Source: an uncultured Bryobacteraceae bacterium
Lineage (GTDB): Bacteria; Acidobacteriota; Terriglobia; Bryobacterales; Bryobacteraceae
DNA length: 6,398 nt
Direction of reading: 5' to 3'
Assembly: GCA_937921835.1 (NCBI GenBank)
Contig: CAKZVG010000498.1
Span: 1 to 6,398 of the forward strand
Part shown: piece by piece, positions 1-6,186 of the stretch
Layout: every line of letters starts with the position of its first letter
Position numbering within the stretch: the stretch's first letter is position 1
Notes under the pieces: generated by a model
Seen by the model: only the letters and a program-made list of their open reading frames with translations
Database searches by the model: none
What the model was told of the DNA's origin: nothing
Program-made: the position numbers and the translations under genes

Positions 1-315
1 AATCCCCGAGCCGCGCCCGAGCAGGGGGAGGGCGCGCCGCCGCGTCTCCGAGCGCACCACCATCGCGCCATGCGACAGATCCTTTCGCGGATCGAGCTTG
101 CCGAGGATGTAGTGGTCCCGCACCGGCCCGCCGTCGCGGGCGTCGCCCTGCTCCTGAATGTAGGTCTCGACGACCGGGCGGTAATTGCGGATCCTTTCGA
201 CGAAGTCCCGTTCGCCGGCCGCGATCCGGTCGAGCAGCCGCTCGACCAGGGCGTCATCCTGCGCCGCGGCGATGCGCCCGCCGGCCGCCAGGATCAGAAT
301 CAGTTTGCGCAGCAT
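1..315 (-). CDS. Secreted protein of unknown function, C-terminus cut by window edge
   Basis: I read an ATG at 315 and 105 uninterrupted codons to base 1; the stop lies outside the window. The start MLRKLILILAAGG followed by R-I-A-A-A-Q-D-D looks like a short signal peptide with cleavage after AAA near residue 18, so the protein is probably exported. The mature part begins with a charged helix-like stretch (residues 19-43) and then 'RNYRPVVETYIQEQ' at about 43-56, followed by 'DHYILGKLD'. I associate this 'RPVVETYIQ' pattern with uncharacterised secreted proteins of Acidobacteriota, from memory and without a database search. No enzymatic motif is visible. It starts 13 bases after the tonB stop, with GGGTGA upstream as a modest ribosome-binding site, so it is probably the last visible gene of the dxr-rseP-tonB run. 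Function is unknown; the coding call is fairly secure. Confidence 0.72.
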   Translation of the reverse strand, partial: MLRKLILILAAGGRIAAAQDDALVERLLDRIAAGERDFVERIRNYRPVVETYIQEQGDARDGGPVRDHYILGKLDPRKDLSHGAMVVRSETRRRALPLLGRGSGI

Positions 316-328
316 CTTTTGTCACCCG

Positions 329-1357
329 CTAATAGGCCAATCGAAACGCAACCCGGATGATGGCCTCGAAGTCCACCGCCCGCCCGCCCGCCGTGGCCGG
401 CCGGAAGCGGATGCGCCGCGCCGCCGCCACCGCGTTCTCATCCAGTCCGTGCCCCAGACCCTGCCGGACCCGCCGGACCCGGACCTCGCCTCCGGCCGTG
501 AAGACCACCTCCAGCAATACCTCGCCCTCGATCCGCGCGGCGCGCGCCTCCGGGGTGTAATCGGGCCGGGGTTTTTCGAGGATCGTAACGCCCTGCTCGA
601 CGGCGGGCGGGGGGCTCTGCCGCCGCGCCGGAGGTGGCGCCGCGGCCGCCGCCGCGACGGCGAAGCCCGCCTCCGATGCCGTCCGCCGTGGAGGCGCCGG
701 CGCCACTTCAGTGCTGGCCGGCGCGAAGCCCGCTGTCCCGGCCCCGGCTTGAGTCCGGACCCGCGATGCGCCCGCGGCAGGCGCCGCGGTCACGGCGGCG
801 AAAACGGCGCCCGATGGTTCCATGCGGACGCCCGCCTGTGCTTCACCGGGTTCCCGGATGATATCGAAGGAACCCGCCGGGCTGCCCCCCGCCCGCTCCG
901 GCGGGCGCTGGCTGACCGGTAGCGCGGCGTCGAAAGCCCCCGTTCTGAGCTGGAGCCGCGACTGCCGCTCTGGCGGCGCCTGTTCGGCCGGGTTCTCAAA
1001 CCCTGCGGCCACGGGCGGGGGCGCCGGAGCGGCGAGCTCCGGGACGCTCGGCATCGCCGCCGGCCGGAGGGCGGCGCTCCGCACTTCCGGGGCGGTGAGA
1101 ACCGGCTGGCTGGGCCGCGGCGGGATGAGGTATGCAAGACGCCTCGGCTCCGGCGCCGAAGCCCCGGGTGGCGCCGCTGCCAAGCTCTTGCGCGCCACCC
1201 GCCGGGCCGGAGCGGGCGGGGAAACCAGCGGAATGTAGGAAATCCCCCGCTCCGCTTCCAGCTCCGTTCTGGGAACGGGAGCAGGCAGCAGCCACACCAG
1301 CGCCAGAGCGGCGCCATGCAGTGCGAAGCTCAGGGGAAACGACGCGCGAAAGACCAT
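329..1357 (-). CDS. tonB: TonB energy transducer (342 aa)
   Basis: TonB carries proton-motive-force energy from the inner-membrane ExbB/ExbD motor across the periplasm to TonB-dependent outer-membrane receptors. The layout is classical. A single N-terminal membrane anchor spans about residues 6-26 and contains S10 and H14 in an S-x3-H-G-A arrangement, matching the Ser/His pair that Escherichia coli TonB uses to couple to ExbB/ExbD. Residues about 45-255 are a long Pro/Ala/Arg-rich spacer. The C-terminal TonB domain (about 256-342) includes P-R-P-D-Y-T-P-E-A-R, I-E-G-E-V, G-L-D-E-N-A and R-F-R-P-A. The ATG at 1357 has GGAG five bases upstream (1363-1366 on the top strand) and places the anchor at the extreme N-terminus, which supports this start. 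It lies 47 bases after rseP. No exbB or exbD is visible here. The receptor it serves is unknown; metal-complex uptake is a possibility given the nearby nickel/cobalt genes, but that is inference. Confidence 0.9.
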   Translation of the reverse strand: MVFRASFPLSFALHGAALALVWLLPAPVPRTELEAERGISYIPLVSPPAPARRVARKSLAAAPPGASAPEPRRLAYLIPPRPSQPVLTAPEVRSAALRPAAMPSVPELAAPAPPPVAAGFENPAEQAPPERQSRLQLRTGAFDAALPVSQRPPERAGGSPAGSFDIIREPGEAQAGVRMEPSGAVFAAVTAAPAAGASRVRTQAGAGTAGFAPASTEVAPAPPRRTASEAGFAVAAAAAAPPPARRQSPPPAVEQGVTILEKPRPDYTPEARAARIEGEVLLEVVFTAGGEVRVRRVRQGLGHGLDENAVAAARRIRFRPATAGGRAVDFEAIIRVAFRLAY

Positions 1358-1393
1358 CCCCGCTCCGCATCGGCAGGATCGGGGCGGTCTTTA

Positions 1394-1403
1394 GCCTTAA
1401 GGC
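1394..1403. repeat. Perfect 10-base palindrome between rseP and tonB
   Basis: GCCTTAAGGC reads the same on both strands and begins two bases beyond the rseP stop codon, inside the 47-base rseP-tonB spacer. As RNA it could form only a 3-bp stem with a UUAA loop, too weak to act as a terminator. It may be a protein-binding site, an RNA-processing site or chance; no role is shown. Confidence 0.3.
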
Positions 1404-1404
1404 G

Positions 1405-2724
1405 CTATCCGGGCGGGAGGATCTTCGTAATGTCGTTATACAGTACGAAGACAACCACCGCCATCAGGAACACAAAACCCAGTTTGAACACCGCGTCCTT
1501 AACCTGGAGACTCAGGTCGCGGCGCATGATCATCTCCACCAGCAGCAGGAGAATCACGCCGCCGTCGAGAATCGGAATGGGCAGCAGGTTGAAGATCGCC
1601 AGATTCAGGCTGACCATGGCCATCAGGCCGATGAAGGCCGCCGCTCCTTCGCGCGCCGCGGCGCCGGAGAGGCGGGCGATGCCGATCGGCCCCTCCAGCG
1701 TCTTGGCCGACATGCGGCGCTCAACGATTCCGCGCAGGAATTTGAAGATGAGTCCGGCGCTCTTGATGTTCTGGCGCACCGACTCGGTCAGAGCCTGATG
1801 GAAAGGAAGCTGGACGATGAGGTAGCGGGGCTCGGGCTGGATGCCGATCATCCAGCGCGGCTGTCCGTCCATATCGGCATATTTGGGCTGGACCGTCACC
1901 GTGTGCTCGCTGCCGTCCCGGGAGTAAACGATCTCGACCGGTCTTCCGCCACTGGCGCGAATGATTTCATGAAGACGGGCGGCCGAGCGGACCGGCCGGC
2001 CGTTCAGCGCCACGATGATGTCCCCGGGACGCAACCCTTTCTGCTCGGCATCCATGCCCGGCACGACGGCTGCGATCTGAATCTCGTTCTGCTCGGTCCA
2101 GCCCGCCTGGCCAATGCCCGTGCGCTCGTCGAAGGCCGGCGTCACGATCATCGGAGGCAACTGTTTGCCGTCGCGTTCGACCACCACCGTCAACGGCTGC
2201 CGGGCGCTCGAAACTTCCTTAATCAGCACATCCTCCCAGCGCGGGTTCACCAGCTCGTCGAGCCGCATAATGCGGTCGCCTTCCTGAATGCCCGCTTTCG
2301 CCGCCGGAGAATCCGGGATCACGTAGCCGACCGTAGCCGCCACGCCGGGATCCGGCGGCTTCGGGTACTTCACCATGAAGAGCCCGGTAAGCAGGGCCAC
2401 CGCCAGGACAATGTTCATGGCGGGTCCGGCGAAAGCGATCACCAGCCTCTGCCAGCGCGGCTTGCTCAGGAACCCGCGCGGGTCCGATTGTTCATCGCCG
2501 GGCTGCTCACCCGCCATCTTCACGTAACCCCCAAAAAGGATCAACGAGAAGCGGAAGTCGGTTTCCCCTTTTCGGAATCCGAACAGGCGCGGCCCGAAGC
2601 CAAAACTGAAGGTTTCCACCCGCACGTCGAAAAAGCGCGCCGCCCAGTAGTGCCCCAGCTCGTGAATCAGGATCATGACCCCGATCAGGACCAGCAGCCA
2701 CCAAAGATTTTCAAATAAGACCAT
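1405..2724 (-). CDS. rseP: RIP zinc metalloprotease RseP (site-2 protease family, 439 aa)
   Basis: RseP is an inner-membrane protease that cleaves transmembrane segments. Known family roles are release of extracytoplasmic sigma factors by cutting anti-sigma factors and removal of leftover signal peptides. The zinc-binding H21-E22-L-G-H25 motif sits in the first membrane helix (about 5-26). The third zinc ligand is D387 in the conserved N-L-L-P-I-P-I-L-D-G-G motif (379-389). An F-G-F-G-P motif (41-45) follows helix 1, and A-G-P-A-M-N (99-104) opens the second helix. Two PDZ-like domains are visible: about 127-195, with 'SPAAKAGIQEGD', and about 213-285, with 'QKGLRPGDIIVALNG'. Final helices lie near 361-381 and 409-433. 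Length is close to E. coli RseP (about 450). The gene starts 6 bases after the dxr stop; the sequence before the ATG (TAGAAGCAG) is a weak ribosome-binding site, so coupling to dxr translation is likely. No anti-sigma target is seen here. Confidence 0.96.
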   Translation of the reverse strand: MVLFENLWWLLVLIGVMILIHELGHYWAARFFDVRVETFSFGFGPRLFGFRKGETDFRFSLILFGGYVKMAGEQPGDEQSDPRGFLSKPRWQRLVIAFAGPAMNIVLAVALLTGLFMVKYPKPPDPGVAATVGYVIPDSPAAKAGIQEGDRIMRLDELVNPRWEDVLIKEVSSARQPLTVVVERDGKQLPPMIVTPAFDERTGIGQAGWTEQNEIQIAAVVPGMDAEQKGLRPGDIIVALNGRPVRSAARLHEIIRASGGRPVEIVYSRDGSEHTVTVQPKYADMDGQPRWMIGIQPEPRYLIVQLPFHQALTESVRQNIKSAGLIFKFLRGIVERRMSAKTLEGPIGIARLSGAAAREGAAAFIGLMAMVSLNLAIFNLLPIPILDGGVILLLLVEMIMRRDLSLQVKDAVFKLGFVFLMAVVVFVLYNDITKILPPG

Positions 2725-2730
2725 CTGCTT

Positions 2731-3945
2731 CTATGCTTTCACAAAATCCCGCGGGACGTTGCGGCCCTTCGCGCCCCACTCGTTCAGCACTTCCCGCGCG
2801 GTGGCGCGGGAGGCCCGGTCCACCTCGAGGACCTCGCCGATCGATCCCGGCCGCCGCACCGGCACCCGGTTGAGCGTCTCTTCCACCAGTTCCGGGATGC
2901 CCGGGAAGGTGAGTTCCCGGTTCAGGAACGCCTCCACCGCGACCTCATCGGCCGCGTTCAGCGTGCAGGGGGCAGACCCCCCGGTCCGCATGGCTTCCGC
3001 CGCCAGCCGCAGGGCCGGGAACTTCTCCCTGTCCGGCGGCAGGAACTGCCAGCTTCGCGGCGACCTCCAGTCCATCCTGGCGACCGTTGCCGTACTCCGT
3101 TCGGGATAGGTCAACGCGTATTGAATCGGCATTCGCATGTCGGTTGTTGAGAGCTGCGCGATCACGCTGCCATCCCGGTATTCCACCAGCGCGTGAACGG
3201 AAGATTGCGGGTGGATGACCACTTCTACCTCATCGGGCGAAAAACCGAACAGCCAGCACGCCTCGATTACCTCGAAACCCTTATTCATCAGGCTCGCGGA
3301 GTCGATCGTGATGCGCCGCCCCATCTTCCAGGTGGGGTGATTGAGCGCCTCCTCCGGAGTCACCCCGGCCAGACGCGCCACCGGAACGTCCCGGAACGGG
3401 CCGCCCGAGGCGGTCAGGATCAGGCGCACCGCCTCGCCGCGATCTCCGGCTCGCAGGCACTGGTGAGCGCCGTTATGCTCGCTATCGACCGGGATCATTT
3501 CCGTGCCCGCCGCGCGCGCCGCCGCCATGATCAATTCGCCGCTGGCGACCAGGACTTCTTTATTGGCCAGCCCGATCCGCTTGCCCCGCCGCACCGCCTC
3601 GTAGGTCGCCTCCAGCCCCGCCACTCCCACGATCGCCGACATCACGAAGTCGGCTTCGCCTGCGATGGCCGCCTCCACCGTGGCCCGGTTGCCGCAGGCC
3701 AGTTCCGGCCACTCGCGGCGGCCCAGAGCGGCACTCCCCAACCGATCTATTAGATTCCGCCGGGCGGACTCCGTTGCAACAACCGCCATCCGCGGGCGGA
3801 ACTCGAGGATCTGCCGGACCAGAACGTCCACGTTGCCGCCGGCCACCAGGGCGTGCACGGAAAACCGGCCCGGATGCTTCCGGACTACATCAAGAGTGCT
3901 GGTTCCGATGGAGCCGGTGGAGCCGAGCACGGTAAGAGTGCGCAT
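2731..3945 (-). CDS. dxr: 1-deoxy-D-xylulose 5-phosphate reductoisomerase (404 aa)
   Basis: Dxr (IspC) converts 1-deoxy-D-xylulose 5-phosphate to 2-C-methyl-D-erythritol 4-phosphate with NADPH and a divalent metal. It is the committed step of the non-mevalonate isoprenoid pathway and acts in the cytoplasm. The NADPH loop G-S-T-G-S-I-G is at 8-14. Metal ligands are visible as D154 and E156 in V-D-S-E-H and E225 in N-K-G-F-E. The flap that closes on substrate has H203-P-T-W206 and M208. The C-terminal domain carries L-N-A-A-D-E-V-A (329-336). After D-S-E-H this protein reads N-G-A-H-Q where E. coli has N-A-I-F-Q, a small departure beside the active site. All catalytic residues I can place are intact. 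An in-frame TGA lies five codons upstream of the ATG, so 3945 is the only reasonable start. No ribosome-binding site precedes it. It is the first gene of the minus-strand run and is followed by rseP, a common pairing, but cdsA is missing upstream. Confidence 0.97.
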   Translation of the reverse strand: MRTLTVLGSTGSIGTSTLDVVRKHPGRFSVHALVAGGNVDVLVRQILEFRPRMAVVATESARRNLIDRLGSAALGRREWPELACGNRATVEAAIAGEADFVMSAIVGVAGLEATYEAVRRGKRIGLANKEVLVASGELIMAAARAAGTEMIPVDSEHNGAHQCLRAGDRGEAVRLILTASGGPFRDVPVARLAGVTPEEALNHPTWKMGRRITIDSASLMNKGFEVIEACWLFGFSPDEVEVVIHPQSSVHALVEYRDGSVIAQLSTTDMRMPIQYALTYPERSTATVARMDWRSPRSWQFLPPDREKFPALRLAAEAMRTGGSAPCTLNAADEVAVEAFLNRELTFPGIPELVEETLNRVPVRRPGSIGEVLEVDRASRATAREVLNEWGAKGRNVPRDFVKA

Positions 3946-3959
3946 GAAGACCGACCAAC

Positions 3960-3989
3960 ATCATAACCAATCGCCGGGCGGACTGGCCA
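3960..3989 (-). promoter_or_regulatory. Candidate sigma-70 promoter for dxr with a very short leader
   Basis: Reading the minus strand, TATGAT (3960-3965) matches five of six bases of the -10 consensus, and TGGCCA (3984-3989) matches four of six of the -35 consensus, with an 18-base spacer. The start of transcription would fall near 3953, only about 8 bases before the dxr ATG, where no Shine-Dalgarno sequence is present. This is consistent with a short-leader or leaderless message. It is a by-eye match and not proven. Confidence 0.4.
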
Positions 3990-4086
3990 GCCGCGGGCTC
4001 GCTAAGCGGTGAAAACTCCTAGACGGCCTCGAAGCCCGCGCCGTTGCGTCATTTGTGCTCCAGCCGGGGGCGCCGCGCCGCAGCGG

Positions 4087-4116
4087 CTTGCGGCAAGGGC
4101 GCACGCGGCCCGTGCG
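4087..4116 (-). terminator. Weak hairpins after cbiQ, possible transcript end
   Basis: The cbiQ-dxr gap (3946-4123, 178 bases) has no credible gene. Just after the cbiQ stop, a 6-bp perfect stem CGCACG/CGTGCG (4100-4105 with 4111-4116) encloses a 5-base loop, followed by a smaller CTTG/CAAG stem (4087-4090 with 4094-4097). No T-run follows, so this is not a standard intrinsic terminator. It could slow RNA decay or assist Rho-dependent ending. Together with the candidate dxr promoter it suggests separate transcription of the metal and dxr operons. Confidence 0.25.
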
Positions 4117-4123
4117 GCGAGCG

Positions 4124-4801
4124 TCACAGCCACAACCGCGCCGCCAGGAACAGAGCGCAGGTCAAGCCAGGAAACGCCGCGTCCCTGACGCCGGCCGGGC
4201 GCCGCTCCGGCTCCGGCCACTCGCCCGTGAACCCCCGCGCCAGCATCGCGGCGTGAACCCGCTCGGCGCGGTCCCAGCTTCGCAGCAGGAGCGCTCCCAA
4301 CTGGCGGCCGTACACGCGAAATCGCTCTTTGCCGAGCGGCCGCACGGTGCGTGAGTTGCGCGCCCGCTCCAGGCGCGCGTACTCCTCCGAAAGCAGGTCC
4401 GTGTAGCGGTGCATCATGCCGAGGATCAGGTTGAGCGAGGCGGGCGAGCGCAAACGCCGCAACGCCGCCAGCAGTTCTCCGAGCGGCGTGGTGCCCGTAA
4501 GGAACGCCAGCAGCAGGGCGGCCGCGTAGCCCTTCGCCGCCACCGAAGCGGCCGCCGGGAGACTCCCGGCCTCAAAGGCCAGCAGACCCGCCGCCAGCAG
4601 CAGGAAGGGCGAGACGGCCAGAGTTCGAAAGAAAAGGTGGCGGGCGCTTGCGCGCCCGGTGAGGATCAACAGCAGGCACAGCGCGAAGTAAGCCGGGAAC
4701 GGCGACAACACGGCGCGCGGCGTCGAAACCACAATGACCGCCGCGCCAACCACCGTCAGCAGGCGCGCCGCGGGGTCCAGCCGCTCAAACAGGTCCCTCA
4801 C
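4124..4801 (-). CDS. cbiQ: CbiQ/NikQ, transmembrane coupling (T) component of a Ni/Co ECF transporter (225 aa)
   Basis: CbiQ (NikQ, EcfT family) is the inner-membrane coupling subunit that links the ATPase pair to the metal-binding CbiM subunit during nickel or cobalt import. The GTG start at 4801 overlaps the cbiM stop in the arrangement GTGA, which points to translational coupling. An open frame continues upstream to 5032, but that part lies entirely inside cbiM in another frame and is low-complexity Arg/Gly/Ala, so I reject it. The protein begins M-R-D-L-F-E-R-L-D-P, with D9-P10 as commonly seen in the family. Hydrophobic segments lie at about 12-49, 58-80, 88-104 and 208-222. The cytoplasmic coupling helices lie in about 105-200. 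The second coupling motif A188-R189-G190 is intact; the first reads A147-R-N-S-R151 rather than A-R-G. Length matches the family (about 220-270). No CbiO ATPase follows on this strand. Confidence 0.9.
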   Translation of the reverse strand: MRDLFERLDPAARLLTVVGAAVIVVSTPRAVLSPFPAYFALCLLLILTGRASARHLFFRTLAVSPFLLLAAGLLAFEAGSLPAAASVAAKGYAAALLLAFLTGTTPLGELLAALRRLRSPASLNLILGMMHRYTDLLSEEYARLERARNSRTVRPLGKERFRVYGRQLGALLLRSWDRAERVHAAMLARGFTGEWPEPERRPAGVRDAAFPGLTCALFLAARLWL

Positions 4802-5382
4802 AGCGGGATCGCCAGCAGCGCCGGCCGCGCCGAGCGGAGAAACACCACGATCGCGGCCGTGATGGCCCCCTCGAGCGCGGCCGCGCCCAGGTACAGAGCG
4901 CTCAGCAGGAAGAAGCCCTTGCCGTAACCGGCCAGGGAGAACTCGATGGCGATGAGCACGGCCGGCGCCAACACGCCCAGAAAGCCGGCTGCGAAGGCGC
5001 GCGCGGCATCCGGTCCGGCCGGCAGCCGCCACAGCACGGCGGCCAGCAGCGCGCCCGCGCCCATGTTGCCGGCGTTGACGCCCAGCGTGAGCAGACCGCC
5101 ATGTTGAAACAAAACCGTTTGAAACAAAAGCGCCGCGAAAATCACCGGGAAGGCCCGCCGCCCGGCCAGCACTCCCGCCAGTCCGTAAAGCCCCAGATGA
5201 ACCGACGTGCCGCCCAGTGGAAAATGAATCAGCGAGGCGGCGAAGCTCGCCGATGCCAGCATGCCCAGGCGGACCACCTCCCCGGAATCAATGCGTCTGC
5301 CCAACCAGTAGATGGAAGTCAAGGATACGGCGTGACCCAGGCCGCACCACAGCGGCGGAAGAATCCCATCGGCGATATGCAT
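4798..5382 (-). CDS. cbiM: CbiM/NikM, substrate-binding membrane (S) component for nickel or cobalt (194 aa)
   Basis: CbiM/NikM is the multi-spanning membrane subunit that gives an ECF importer its specificity for Ni2+ or Co2+. In solved NikM structures the metal is held by the N-terminal amine, His2 and a further conserved His. The exact N-terminus M-H-I-A-D-G-I-L-P-P is present here and fixes the start, because His2 must follow the initiator Met. The signature H53-F-P-L-G-G-T-S-V-H62-L and a later F-Q-H94-G-G-L-L-T-L-G-V-N103 complete the family pattern. About six hydrophobic segments fill the chain. At 194 residues this is a short CbiM-type protein with no fused NikN domain. Its ATG overlaps the stop of the preceding nikK-like gene by one base (TAATG), with GGTGA seven bases upstream. 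Nickel versus cobalt cannot be decided from this protein alone; the NikK/NikL neighbours lean towards nickel. Confidence 0.93.
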   Translation of the reverse strand: MHIADGILPPLWCGLGHAVSLTSIYWLGRRIDSGEVVRLGMLASASFAASLIHFPLGGTSVHLGLYGLAGVLAGRRAFPVIFAALLFQTVLFQHGGLLTLGVNAGNMGAGALLAAVLWRLPAGPDAARAFAAGFLGVLAPAVLIAIEFSLAGYGKGFFLLSALYLGAAALEGAITAAIVVFLRSARPALLAIPL

Positions 5383-6119
5383 TACCAGCTCACCGCGAGC
5401 GACGTTTCGTAGTTGACGAAATCGTAGGCCGCGCCCTTGGGCGCGGGGTCGCGCAGCGCCACCGAGAAAAGCGCCGCGCCCCCGCCCGCCGCGGGCCGGT
5501 ACACCAGCCGTCCGCCGGCGCCGGTCTTGCCCGCTTCGGCGGCTTTGGCCGCCCCGGCCGGGAACACCTCCACCGTGGCGCCGGCGGCCGGCCTGCCCTG
5601 TTTCAGCAGACGCAGAGTCCAGGCGCCGTTGGCCAGGGTTCCGGTCAACTCAAACTCGAGACCCACCGGTTGGCCGTCCAGCGGCGCGCCGCGCGGAGCG
5701 CCGGCGTAGGCGACCGCCGTGCGCAGCGTCCGCGAGGCCTGCGTGGCCGACGGGTTGCGGTCTCTGCCTCCCGGCTTGACCCCGCCCGGTGTGCGGCTGG
5801 TGACGCCCCGGTCCTGGACGAAGGCGATGCGGTGCAGCCCGGCCTCCTTCACCTGGAACGGCGCCGCCACCGCCGGTCCGGCCGCCGCCGGGGCCAGTTT
5901 CACCCTCGCGCCGGAAGGCGCCAGCACGAACAAATCAACCTGGCGCGCGTTGATCGCCTCCTCGCTCTCGGGGAACTTGTGGCCGTGCCCGATCCGCACC
6001 GTCACGGTCTTGCCCGGTGCGAGCGGTTCGGTGACGGGCGCCACCCAGGTGTAGTGAGCCAGGGCGGCGGCCGCGAGCACGGGAGCGGCGGCGGCGGTCC
6101 GCAAGGCAGCTCGGTTCAT
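5382..6119 (-). CDS. nikK: DUF4198/NikK-like periplasmic nickel/cobalt uptake protein (245 aa)
   Basis: This resembles the DUF4198 family (COG5266), annotated as a periplasmic part of Co/Ni transport and called NikK when next to nikM. The family is thought to deliver or bind metal outside the membrane, but the mechanism is not settled. A signal peptide covers residues 1-21 (an Ala-rich core ending A-L-A), so the mature protein would begin H22-Y-T-W-V-A-P. This matches the family habit of starting with His and an aromatic. A second histidine cluster follows at G-H45-G-H47-K-F-P-E-S-E, typical of DUF4198, with H96 further on. The rest looks like beta-sandwich repeats: about 61-102, then a domain with 'GRPAAGATVEVF' (175-186) and the C-terminal 'NYETSLAV'. 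The ATG at 6119 is supported by a strong ribosome-binding site. The gene is first in the nikK-cbiM-cbiQ unit and divergent from a second secreted gene. The symbol is by analogy. Confidence 0.82.
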   Translation of the reverse strand: MNRAALRTAAAAPVLAAAALAHYTWVAPVTEPLAPGKTVTVRIGHGHKFPESEEAINARQVDLFVLAPSGARVKLAPAAAGPAVAAPFQVKEAGLHRIAFVQDRGVTSRTPGGVKPGGRDRNPSATQASRTLRTAVAYAGAPRGAPLDGQPVGLEFELTGTLANGAWTLRLLKQGRPAAGATVEVFPAGAAKAAEAGKTGAGGRLVYRPAAGGGAALFSVALRDPAPKGAAYDFVNYETSLAVSW

Positions 6120-6186
6120 GGCGGAAACTCCTCCCTCTTGCGGATTTTCGCACGATTGTTATGTTAGTGATACGGAAACCGCTCTT
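6120..6186. promoter_or_regulatory. Shared divergent control region of nikK-cbiM-cbiQ and nikL-like gene
   Basis: Only 67 bases separate the two divergent start codons. Its centre (about 6144-6173) is AT-rich against a very GC-rich background and contains a tandem TGTTA-TGTTA (6157-6166). For the plus strand, TTGCGG (6138-6143) and TATGTT (6160-6165) with a 16-base spacer form a weak sigma-70-like promoter, ending about 21 bases before the ATG at 6187. I could not pick a convincing minus-strand promoter. No good inverted repeat of the NikR type (GTATGA...TCATAC) is present; GTGATAC at 6167-6173 is at best one degenerate half. The space is too short for a cobalamin riboswitch. Confidence 0.5.
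6129..6137 (-). promoter_or_regulatory. Strong ribosome-binding site for the nikK-like gene
   Basis: On the minus strand GAGGGAGGA lies nine bases before the ATG at 6119. It is the best Shine-Dalgarno sequence in the window and decides the start of the nikK-like gene. By contrast, dxr has none and rseP has a poor one. Confidence 0.75.

Noticed and set aside
185..922. Plus-strand open frames opposite tonB and the secreted gene
   Set aside because: Arg/Pro-rich translations without motifs. They arise from the repetitive GC-rich proline segment of tonB read on the other strand.
1132..2718. A 528-codon open frame on the plus strand, opposite rseP and part of tonB
   Set aside because: It is antisense to rseP, whose zinc motifs and PDZ domains are unmistakable. 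Its translation is rich in His, Arg, Gln and Asp with no hydrophobic core or known motif, as expected for the complementary frame of a GC-rich gene.
4002..4220. A 72-codon minus-strand frame overlapping the cbiQ end and the gap, considered as a small gene or ATPase remnant
   Set aside because: It overlaps the cbiQ C-terminus out of frame, shows no Walker motifs and looks like Ala/Gly/Arg filler, so it is not evidence for a degraded cbiO.
4802..5032. N-terminal extension of cbiQ by 77 codons
   Set aside because: It would lie wholly inside cbiM in another frame and is Arg/Gly/Ala-rich. The GTG at 4801 gives a typical CbiQ N-terminus and a standard GTGA overlap with the cbiM stop.
5217..6167. 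A 316-codon open frame on the plus strand opposite nikK and part of cbiM
   Set aside because: Its product is Arg/Gly-rich and low in complexity. The opposite strand encodes a protein with signal peptide, family motifs and a strong ribosome-binding site.
6150..6180. NikR, Zur or Fur operator in the divergent region
   Set aside because: I compared left and right halves around several centres; at most three bases of symmetry remain. Only a tandem TGTTA repeat is real, and that does not identify a regulator.
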